In this document: one piece after another, positions 12,941 to 22,400 of the stretch
How the letters are laid out: each line of letters starts with the position of its first letter
Position numbering within the stretch: the stretch's first letter is position 1
NCBI RefSeq assembly: GCF_932526225.1
Contig: NC_064038.1
Location: 4,464,001 to 4,528,000, forward strand
Origin: Nematostella vectensis
Lineage: Eukaryota; Cnidaria; Anthozoa; Actiniaria; Edwardsiidae
Length of the DNA stretch: 64,000 nt
Direction: 5' to 3'
Notes under the pieces: generated by a model
The model's database searches: none
Told to the model about the DNA's origin: nothing
Seen by the model: only the letters and a program-made list of their open reading frames with translations
Translations under genes and position numbers: made by a program

Positions 12941-13288
12941 ACAATATCCCCCCTCCTCCTTTAATTCCCCCCCCCCCCCCCCTCCCGGCTCCCTCCCTCA
13001 AAACTCAAGGCACGTTCACAAGTGTAACTTTGAAAGCATTGTCAACAAAATTAAGAGCTACTTTGAAATTTTTCAACCAGTTAAAATCCACGCAAGATGC
13101 TTTTGAATTAAATATGAGATCAATTTTATTAGCCAATATTCTACTAATTGACACGCACAAAAGATGGTTTTGAATTTAAATTCAAGTATGCGTTTCGTTT
13201 TATAAGTAAGTAAGTAAATAAAGTAATCAAATCATGCTGTTGGCATGAAAACTAAAGTTACCACCAAAAATGTAGTGTTCATTTACTT

Positions 13289-13571
13289 TTAAACTGCTGC
13301 TGCATTTTCCCTCTGCCCCGGCCAATCGAACATTTGATCAAGTCCTACACATTCGTAGAAAGGATCAAGGAATACTAGCGTGTCGCTCCAATATAAACAA
13401 CCTAAGCAGTGAACAATATATTCGGGATCTAACTGTCGATGTCATGTCAAAGCACAGAAGAACCCAAATTTTTATATTTTAAAGAAAAATCGAACGCATA
13501 TCTCTTAAATTAAAAACCATCTTAATTAAACCTCTTACTTTATGTTCAGTCTCATCTTCTTCAGTATTCAT
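13289..13571 (-). CDS. putative small protein divergent from COX5A (58 residues)
   Basis: Exon 13539-13571 reads MNTEEDETEHK and ends at AAA|GTAAGA. Exon 13289-13432 follows acceptor ATCGACAG in phase 0 and reads 47 codons to TAA, beginning LDPEYIVHCLGCLYWSD and containing LDPFYECVGLDQMFDWPGQ. The amino-acid make-up (W, F, D, C rich) looks coding, but I recognise no family. The ATG lies about 250 bp from the COX5A ATG on the other strand, suggesting a shared promoter. Alternatively these exons are the 5' end of the gene with exons at 11679-12570, using a donor inside the second exon (GAATGT|GTAGGA, phase 0). Confidence 0.35.
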
Positions 13572-13688
13572 TTAATCCCAACTTCTTAGATTTATCGAGC
13601 ATCGCGAGGAATAAACCATGAAATGTGTCAAACCGTGACACATCAAAACAAGCATAACCCTATCGTCCCCGATTATCTTCCGAGCGAG

Positions 13689-13767
13689 TATCGATCGATA
13701 AAGCGGTGCGGTCAGCGGTGTAATGGAAGTGCATTGTGGGATACCTTCCTTGCCGGGCGCCATCTTG
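13689..13767. promoter_or_regulatory. TATA-less, probably bidirectional promoter of COX5A
   Basis: Three housekeeping-type motifs lie within 80 bp: a DRE-like palindrome TATCGATCGATA (13689-13700), GCATTGTGGGATA (13731-13743, resembling the ZNF143/SBS core) and CGCCATCTTG (13759-13768, YY1-like), which ends 54 bp before the COX5A ATG. No TATA box is visible. This matches promoters of nuclear genes for mitochondrial proteins in animals. The putative minus-strand small gene starts on the other side. Confidence 0.5.
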
Positions 13768-13821
13768 AACCAAGTGGTTGTGTAGTTTCTTTTGAAGTTT
13801 GAATTTATTGTATTTGTCACA

Positions 13822-15570
13822 ATGTACTCCCTAGCGCTAAGGCGACTAGCTACACCATTAGCTGTTCGATCTACGTCTGCCCTGGGTAAGTAATGAAATT
13901 TGTAGAGTTACAAATTTAACCAAGGTTTTGAAATGTCGTTTAGTGCAACGGCGTGCAGAGTTGCACGTCCGGCGATTAGGAAATTATGTCTCGCTAGGTT
14001 TTACATATGGTTATTTTTTTGTTAAATATGTGAAATAAAACTAGATAATGAGTTATTCTGATGCATGTCTGGTTAATTTTTCTACTATCGCTAGCTAATG
14101 ATGTAATACTGTTCAATGTTTTGTGTGATATGCTTAATATGTCTTCTATCATAGTCTATAAATTTGTCTTTGGACAACATTCGCATAACTGATCTGATGT
14201 TAACTGATGTTAAATAAGGGTGAATTTTCAGAATACTGGTTCATGATCGCTCACAATGGAGCTTCAAACGTCATTTTCTGTAGAATGAACCATTTATAAA
14301 AAGACATTGAATGGTAGCCTATAATTTACCTTATTCTTAATTTAAAAAAGTGGTGTGACTTACAAATAAATTCTGTCGAATTTTTTTAATTTTTTTTTTA
14401 TTTGCTTTGTCACACACAAACGGCTTGTGTAAATTTAGTTATCTATAGCTATTCCATCTAGGCCTTTATGTGCGAGATGGCCCATTTGAACCCCTAGTTC
14501 TGTGCAGTACATCGTATTCCATCATCTTATAAGGCATGCACTGATGTTGGGTGCAGTATGTAGTATTCCATAATCTCATAAGAAGCACACTGCTGTTTCA
14601 GGTGTGACAGTTCGCAACATGAGCAGTAACAAACCTGTGGAGTCAGAGGAGGCTTTCGATGCACGCTGGGAAGCATACTTTAGCAGGTTTATAATGTTTT
14701 TTTTTCTTTCTGGCCTATATGCTTACTTTAATTTAACCCATTGCTTACCGAAACAGAATGTTTTCTTCGCTAGTGTGCTAAGCGACATACCGTAAAGTAC
14801 TGTAGTTGCTCTAATAACACTGAGGTGTTAATTCAATTTTTCATATCCTACTGTAGGTGTGGTGCTTTTATGAGATACATTATTTAATATCTGATAAAAA
14901 GTGTTTTTTATAGAGTACATGTCCTCCTATAACTATAACAAAGCAGGCTTTTCAATGATTAATGCTGTGACATGCAGTACTGTCATATTTGGTTACTTCC
15001 CTTTTGTCATATAATTCCCCTCAGCATTGGAATCTATAAAGTGAGACATGTTTAAGCGAGGTTCCTATTCATATTTTTACTTTAAGACGAGCTGGTTATT
15101 TAGGGGAGGTGCTTATTTTAGTACTAAAAGTGCTAAAAATTCTATTGAACAAGCATCCCAGAATCAGGATCCCAGAATATTTAGCAATAAATATAGTCTT
15201 TGTCACTCATTTTAATTTTGTTATAATGAGAGATTGTGTTAATTTAAATGGAGGCAAAGTTTGACATTAATCTTCTGTTAACCTCAATTACCCCTTCACC
15301 CTTAGACCTGATATCGATGCATGGGAGCTCAGAAGGGGTCTTAATGAGCTCTATGGCCATGACCTGGTTCCTGAACCCAAGATCATCAATGCCATGTTCC
15401 ATGCATGCCGCCGGCTCAACGACTATGGTACTACCGTCCGTATACTAGAGGCTGTCAAGGACAAGGCTGCCGGCAACAAGGAAATCTACCCATATATCTT
15501 GCAACAATGCAAGCCAGTCATGGAGGAGCTGGGGATCCTCACACCGGAAGAACTAGGCTTGGCTAAGTAG
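13822..15570 (+). CDS. COX5A: cytochrome c oxidase subunit 5A, mitochondrial
   Basis: Nuclear-encoded structural subunit of respiratory complex IV, on the matrix side of the inner membrane. Exons are 13822-13885, 14602-14686 and 15306-15570, all GT-AG with matching phases (G|GT, AG|A), giving 137 residues against about 150 for vertebrate precursors. The first 30 residues ([20 protein letters not shown]..) are basic, hydroxylated and free of acidic residues, a typical mitochondrial presequence. The mature part shows family blocks: [57 protein letters not shown] and the C-terminal [13 protein letters not shown]. The stop codon TAG at 15568-15570 is also part of the first unit of the 91-bp tandem array that forms the beginning of the 3' UTR. 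Nothing suggests a broken gene. Confidence 0.95.
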
Positions 15571-17315
15571 ACACAATTGCTATAGATAAGGTGGGTGCAT
15601 GTTATGGCTAACTAGATTCTACTGATATAGTTAAGTGGGTTTTTGCTTTTTAGCTAAGTAGACACAATTGCTATAGATAAGGTGGGTGCATGTTATGGCT
15701 AACTAGATTCTACTGATATAGTTAAGTGGGTTTTTGCTTTTTAGCTAAGTAGACACAATTGCTATAGATAAGGTGGGTGCATGTTATGGCTAACTAGATT
15801 CTACTGATATAGTTAAGTGGGTTTTTGCTTTTTAGCTAAGCAGACACAATTGCTATAGATAAGGTGGGTGCATGTTATGGCTAACTAGATTCTACTGATA
15901 TAGATAAGTGGGTTTTTGCTATTTAGCAAAGTAGACTACACTGCTATAGATAAGGTGGGTGCATGTTATGGCTAACTAGATTCTACTGATATAGATAAGT
16001 GGGTTTTTGCTATTTAGCAAAGTAGACTACACTGCTATAGATAAGGTGGGTGCATGTTATGGCTAACTAGATTCTACTGATATAGATAAGTGGGTTTTTG
16101 CTATTTAGCAAAGTAGACTAAACTGCTATAGATAAGGTGGGTGGGTGTTATGGCTAACTAGATTCTACTGATATAGATAAGTGGGTTTTTTTTTGCTATT
16201 TAGCAAAGTAGACTACACTGCTATAGATAAGGTGGGTGCATGTTATGGCTAACTAGATTCTACTGATATAGATAAATGGGTTTCTGCTATTTAGCTAAGT
16301 AGACTACACTGCTATAGATAAGGTGGGTGCATGTTATGGCTAACTAGATTCTACTGATATAGATAAGTGGGTTTCTGCTATTTAGCTAAGTAGACTACAC
16401 TGCTATAGATAAGGTGGGTGCATGTTATGGCTCACTAGATTCTACTGATATAGATAAGGTGGGTGCATGTTATGGCTAACTAGTTCTACTGATATAGATA
16501 AGTGGGTTTTTGCTATTTAGCAAAATAGACTACACTGCTATAGATAAGGTGGGTGCATGTTATGGCTAACTAGATTCTACTGATATAGATAAGTGGGTTT
16601 TTGCTATTTAGCAAAGTAGACTAAACTGCTATAGATAAGGTGGGTGGGTGTTATGGCTAACTAGATTTTACTGATATAGATAAGTGGTTTTTTTTGCTAT
16701 TTAGCAAAGTAGACTACACTGCTATAGATAAGGTGGGTGCATGTTATGGCTAACTAGATTCTACTGATATAGATAAATGGGTTTCTGCTATTTAGCAAAG
16801 TAGACTACACTGCTATAGATAAGGTGGGTGCATGTTATGGCTAACTAGATTCTACTGATATAGATAAGTGGGTTTCTGCTATTTAGCTAAGTAGACTACA
16901 CTGCTATAGATAAGGTGGGTGCATGTTATGGCTCACTAGATTCTACTGATATAGATAAGGTGGGTGCATGTTATGGCTAACTAGTTCTACTGATATAGAT
17001 AAGTGGTTTTTTTGCTATTTAGCAAAGTAGACTACACTGCTATAGATAAGGTGGGTGCATGTTATGGCTAACTAGATTCTACTGATATAGATAAGTGGGT
17101 TTCTGCTATTTAGCAAAGTAGACTACACTGCTATAGATAAGGTGGGTGCATGTTATGGCTAACTAGTTCTACTGATATAGTTAAGTGGGTTTTTGCTTTT
17201 TAGCAAAGTAGACTAAACTGCTATAGATAAGGTGGGTGGGTGTTATGGCTCACTAGATTCTACTGATATAGTTAAGTGGGTTTTTGCTATTTAGCAAAGT
17301 AGACTAAACTTCTAT
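15562..17315 (+). repeat. 91-bp minisatellite starting at the COX5A stop codon (~19 units)
   Basis: The unit begins GCTAAGTAGACACAATTGCT and recurs every 91 bp (second copy at 15653). The first three units are nearly identical; later ones drift (GCAAAGTAGACTACACTGCT) and show small indels. The first unit includes the last two COX5A sense codons and the stop codon. Each unit also carries a branch-point-like CTAAC, a T-rich tract ending in TTTTAG, and a donor-like AAGGTGGGT. If the transcript runs to the AATAAA at 18066, the array is 3' UTR or intron. Confidence 0.95.
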
Positions 17316-17383
17316 GAGCGAGTAGGTGTGTATCACTGCTTATTACTGTTTAATGCACTACTCTAAATAGCTGGTCTCCTTAA

Positions 17384-17629
17384 AGCCACATTGTCACCAG
17401 TTTACTTCCGGTCGATTACGCAGCAATCTCCGATGATTTTTAACTGAAAATGCGAAAAATATTTCAAAATATTGAAAGCAGTGTGTCTGTTGGAAGTTTC
17501 TTTGAGGATGTGATTGATAATTTAGAGCGGATGGCCTATTAAATTTATTGGATTCTAATAGATTCTTTTGTCTTTTAACGGTTGAGGTTTCCTTCGGACC
17601 TCCGGAAGTAAACTGGTGACAATGCGGCT
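17384..17629. mobile_element. TTAA-flanked MITE, copy A (piggyBac-like)
   Basis: Terminal inverted repeats of about 27 bp (outer part AGCCACATTGTCACCAG, inner TTTACTTCCGG) flank a 246-bp element, with TTAA at both borders (17380-17383 and 17630-17633). TTAA target duplications are the hallmark of piggyBac-type transposons. No transposase frame is present. A second copy lies at 56242-56450. Confidence 0.75.
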
Positions 17630-17632
17630 TTA

Positions 17633-17814
17633 AGCCCAGTGCAAACTACGCCATCACCTTCCAGCATTGCTGGCAAATATTCTCTTGACTGACTATAGGA
17701 CAAAGGAAGTGTCAAAATGGGAAATGGACTTTCTGACATTTCCTTTGTCTTCTTTGTCTTGTGGTCAGTCGTGCAAGAATTCGCCAGCACTGCTGGCACA
17801 GTTTGCACTGGGCT
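17633..17814. mobile_element. 182-bp fold-back MITE, copy A
   Basis: The ends AGCCCAGTGCAAACT and AGTTTGCACTGGGCT are perfect inverted repeats. Pairing continues inward through CCAGCA.TGCTGGC and ACAAAGGAA.TGTCA, so nearly the whole element folds back. It abuts the piggyBac-like MITE and uses part of its TTAA (TTA on the left, CTA on the right). A related copy at 55251-55422 is flanked by TTA on both sides, suggesting 3-bp target duplication as in PIF/Harbinger elements. Confidence 0.7.
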
Positions 17815-18065
17815 CTAGAGGGGTTTACTATCCTTGATAGCAAGGTGCCTTTATCAAGCTGTTCTCCTTAGAGGGGGTTTAATGAGTTCTATTATTCATT
17901 TGTTCTCGTATTAACGTGTTTTTGCATTTTCTTCAGGTGTTCTGGCAGCTGTTTGGCAAGTTGCATTTAATGTGTGAATACGATGCCTAACATGTAAACC
18001 TAATGATAATATTATGTTACGAGCATTATGACTCAAACTATACTTGTATAATTTTACTGTAAAGA

Positions 18066-18071
18066 AATAAA
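18066..18071 (+). terminator. candidate COX5A polyadenylation signal
   Basis: AATAAA followed by a GT/T-rich stretch (GGTTGTTATCTGTCTG). It is the first good plus-strand signal after the minisatellite and the two MITEs. Using it would give a 3' UTR of about 2.5 kb unless part is spliced out. Confidence 0.45.
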
Positions 18072-18187
18072 ATCAAGAGGTTGTTATCTGTCTGCATCTG
18101 ATACATATATACTCAGCCAAGGGGTAGTATGTGTTACTGTAAATGATATAATAAATGCCTGGGACATCTATTAAATTTCGGTGGTCC

Positions 18188-18210
18188 GGGGGGGGGGGGG
18201 GGGGGGGGGT
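18188..18210. repeat. poly(G) tract, 23 nt
   Basis: An uninterrupted run of G. Similar G or C homopolymers of 12-29 nt occur near 11844, 12967, 21427, 36940, 39018, 40336, 41577, 45650 and 51377. Confidence 0.95.
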
Positions 18211-18475
18211 TCAAGTAGAAAATGTAGATCATTTCCTACTACGCTGCCCTTTGTATAAAAGGGAAGCGGGAAGAATTGACTAAAACCATAGAAGAGATAG
18301 AAAATGTAAAATTAACTAGAATGTCGGATGAAAGTGTTTTTCATTTTCTTATTAATTATTCTGGTAGTAACGTCACAGTGCAAAGAAAAATCGCTAAGTT
18401 TTTTATTTATTTATTTTTTTTATTTATTAGGCTTCTACCACTAAACACATATTGAAATAGCGGTAAGGTTGACAC
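18211..18475 (+). pseudogene. LINE reverse-transcriptase C-terminal fragment
   Basis: The plus strand reads VENVDHFLLRCPLYKR, then after one frameshift ELTKTIEEIENVKLTRMSD and VFHFLINYSG. The H..LLxCPLY motif is typical of the zinc-knuckle end of non-LTR retrotransposon ORF2. It is followed by T-rich sequence and ends soon after. With the frameshift and no upstream polymerase motifs it is a dead fragment. Confidence 0.6.
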
Positions 18476-19231
18476 AACAGCGCGGCTCCAACTCAAGTGT
18501 AACCCTTTTCAATAAAAGGAAAAATAATTGGCAATAACGACAACAAATGAAGGAAAAAAAGAAGAACAAGTAGTTAATAAATGAATGCTTCGCCCTCCGG
18601 GAACAATATCGCTGCCAAACTTAAACTACCGTTTAATTAGTGTGTGTTTTTTTTTTATCTTAAATATTATTTGGACGTCAATCAATATACGAGGACGTTG
18701 TATACGATTCCAAATAAAATATCTGCCTGTCTACTCTACTTTAAAAATACAACAAACCCAACAAACAAAGTCAGTGGGCTTCTAGTCTCATTTAGGATCA
18801 CGTTAAATAGTAGTCGAAGCCAAACTCAGATTAATCAAATTTGATTTATATTTCAGAAATTCCCATGTGAGGGGGGGTTTTGGGCGTTTAATAGAGGGAG
18901 CATTTGTTAGAGGGGCGTTCATTACAAATTTGTAAGCTTAGGGGAGCGTTCATTAGATAGGGGGAATTTACGGTATGCAGTGACTGGGGAAAACTGCCCC
19001 AAAGGCCTTAGTCTGTTGAATAGGAAATCGAGGTGGAAAAATATGGCACAAAACAAGGGATGGAGGAGGGGAAGGGGGTGAGGTAGCACGTTCAAATGTT
19101 GCAGGCGCTTCGAATTTGATGTGTCTAATCGAGTCTAGAGTTAGTGGGAATTCCTCTCGTGTGTTTTAGGAACAAGAGGGGTGGATCCTGGCGCGATGGA
19201 TGCACGTGTTGCATTGGTTGATGATGGTGTA
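18476..19231. other. intergenic spacer upstream of the purple acid phosphatase gene
   Basis: AT-rich sequence with G-rich patches (around 18875, 18955, 19060). No coding exon, tandem array or inverted repeat was recognised. Confidence 0.5.
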
Positions 19232-19484
19232 TATTTATAGGCGGTCATGAAATGACTTGGCATGACTCATTGTTACATACAACTAGTAAACAGGTAAGCG
19301 TCCGAAACAAGATCAACTTTTTGTAAGTACGAACCACATATTATACGGTTGCTCTGTCCTGTCCATATTGATAATTCCATTCCAATATTTCCTACTTGAC
19401 CCCGTAAGTATCATCCGTGACAGTACCCTTCGTGAAGACCGTCGGGTCTCCTAGCATGCCGTGACATACCACTAGGAGCCCGAC
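19232..19484 (+). promoter_or_regulatory. TATA-type promoter and spliced 5' UTR of the purple acid phosphatase gene
   Basis: TATTTATA at 19232-19239 could act as a TATA box. About 50 bp downstream AACAG|GTAAGC (exon end 19293) is a strong donor, and TCTCCTAG (exon start 19455) is a matching acceptor 30 nt before the ATG at 19485. A non-coding first exon is therefore likely. Confidence 0.4.
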
Positions 19485-22400
19485 ATGGCTACATCTCATC
19501 GTGTCGTCTACCTACTCTCCGCGCTAGTGTATCTTCTGCCGACCCAAACAGCAGGTCACAATTCCCCTGTACCGACTTACTTCCATCGAACATACCCAAA
19601 TGGAACCATGGTCGACGCACGGGACAAAACACTGCGGGACATCCTACGTGAAAAGCCTCCCATAATCAAGCTAGCGCCTACAGCCAAGCTAACGGCTACT
19701 CCAGCTCTCGTACGAAACGGCGACACCGTCCAAGTATCATGGGGTGGTATCCCCAACCCGGACATCTCAGATTATATCGCGCTGTATTGCCCGAAACACG
19801 ATGATTATCATCATTATTTGGACTACTTTTACGCGAATGTATCCCAGTCATGGCGAGATGGGACAGGCTCACGTGATGTGCTCATGTATAACATGAGGAG
19901 TGACTGCGAGTTTCGCTACATTCGAGGGACCCCTCAGACCCTCGCCGTGAGTAACACTGTCAGCTTTCTGTGGGGACTGATCGAGCCATTACAAGGACAC
20001 ATCGCACTAACAGGGGATCCGACACAGATGAGAATTACTTGGGTTTCCGGTACAGGTGGGTTGCGTGACAGATGGCGTGAAGGCATTAGTCATATGACAC
20101 ACATGGCTAGTACAGTTGGGTTGCGTGACAGTTGGAATGACAGCTCTAGTCATATGACACATCTAGCTTGTTCACACAGTCTTAAAAAACCTTACAAAAA
20201 TAGTGTGGTAAAGTTGGGTTGCGTGACAATTGGAATGACAGCTTTAGTCATATGACACATGGTTTGTACACCAGTCTCGTACCCAGACGCCGCGCGATGC
20301 ATGACGGTAAGGATGCGGTTTCGGGGTCGGAATTCGCTTGACGTCTGGCAGAACTCAGGAAATATCTTGCAAGTTTTTCAAATATCTTGCAAGCAGCGTT
20401 TTTATGACCGTTTTTTTCCTTTTTTTGCGCACAAGTCCAAGGGCCTACCTACACACACTCGTTGTAAACCATTTAGTTTTATTTTCGGTGGTTCCCTGTT
20501 CACAATTAGACGATATTTTCGTTTCGTAAAACCTAAGACGGCGGACGACACTGGCGAGCTCGATACATCATTTCATGAAATGAATTTGGATGGTCTGAGT
20601 GTTCTGGCACTCATTTGAACTCATACTGCTCTGGTTGGATTGTATTTATCACAAATATACACTTTCAGATATATAATTCGAGCACATACTGTCTTTATGT
20701 TCCCTGAAGAAGCTCAATAGCGAGGAAGTCACTATTCGCACATGACCTTACGCCGAATTCCAAACTCCAGGAAAGTATTTAGGCTATTTCTGCAGTTGTC
20801 ATGTGAACATGGAATTTTACAGGCAAGAAATGCAGTATGGATAGGTCCTTCTTCGTCTGTGTAAATCATCTTGGATCTGTAATCTGCCAGTCGTTATTTT
20901 TTTTCCGTCCTCGCTTCGGGATTCCTGTGGATTTCCACGCAACAGCAGATAACGACTGGGTACGAGTCTGTTTGTACACACAGGCTTAAAAAATCTTACA
21001 AAAAAGCAAAGTACAGTTGGGTTGCGTGACGGGGCGTGACAGCTTTATTCATATGACACATGAATTGTAAAAGATTGGGTTTTAAATATAAGAGATGTTT
21101 ATCTTTTTTGCTATTTCTCTATGGCACTAGTTTTGTCAATATAAGCACACAAGACGTGATCCTTGATAAGATCCGAATTTACTCCGAGATTCGTAAAAAC
21201 AGAAATTGAAGCCGTGATTCGTGGAATCTTCTGTCTTCGTGAATCATGAAATAACAAATTTATTCTTCATTCAGTTTACACTAATAAATTGTGATTTGTG
21301 AAACTGTGATTCATTTTACAAAATAAATATGTGATTTGTGAAACTGTGATTCATTTTACAAAATAAATATGCGATTTGTGAAACTGCAAAAAAAATGATC
21401 CACGATACGTTACTGAAACCTCGCTTTACCCCTCCCCCCCCCCCCCCCCCCCACTGAACACATTGTCGTGGGATATGTGCAAGCAGTGTGTGTGTATAGA
21501 AAGAGAAATATATCTTAAATTAAAATAAATACTAATAATACTTATAAAATAAATACTAGCTATTTTAACCTACCTACCTTTGATCTATTCAAATATTGTA
21601 GATTCTCTTCCGTCTGTTTTGTACGGCGAGTCACAACCGGAAATAAGAGTCACCGGAAGTAGCAGGACCTATTCAAACGACAGCATGTGTGGACCTCCCG
21701 CGTCAAGCACAGGATTCTGGGACCCTGGGTACATTCATGAGGTGTTACTTACCGGACTACGACCCGACACAGTGTACCAGTACAGCTATGGATCTGTCGA
21801 GGTAGGGTACACTATAAGAAGGGTGTGGCCATAAGAGAAATATGGAGGGGGGGTGTATACATCTATAAAGTGCTACTTACCGGACAAGCACGGTGTATCA
21901 ATACAGCTATGGGTTCATCGAAATGGGACACTTTTGTTTAGTCAAAAAAAAATCGCAAAACTATAGAGCATAAGCAACTAGATAAAAAGGGCATTCTAGA
22001 TCTCTATGGTGTCATAAAACTTAAGTCAAACCTTTTTGGAGCCAAATGCAATTATATACGTCCTGTGGAGATACTGCAAATTTTTTAAAAAAAACCCTTT
22101 TTATTCTTTCGGAGGTAGTCAGACTGAAAATAACATAGATGGTGGGCTTCTATCGTCTCTAATAACCTCTTTTTCCCTTTTCCCTCTCCAGAAAATGAGC
22201 GCAGTTCGTTCTTTCCACACCGCCCCGATTCCAGGTCCGGATGTCCCGTTCAAGTTTGTTGTCTACGGGGACATGGGCGTGTCTGCACCCCCGGGGTCTG
22301 TGGTCACGGCCAGGCTGGCCCTCCAAGAGGTGATAGCTAACAAGGCGGCGTTCATATTCCATGTGGGAGACATATCTTACGCAAGAGGATATGTAAGTAT

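Noticed and set aside
20056-20255. Extension of PAP exon 1 to the stop at 20255
   Set aside because: The frame runs into the repeat array. Splicing at 20055 joins perfectly, in phase, to the conserved domain in exon 2.
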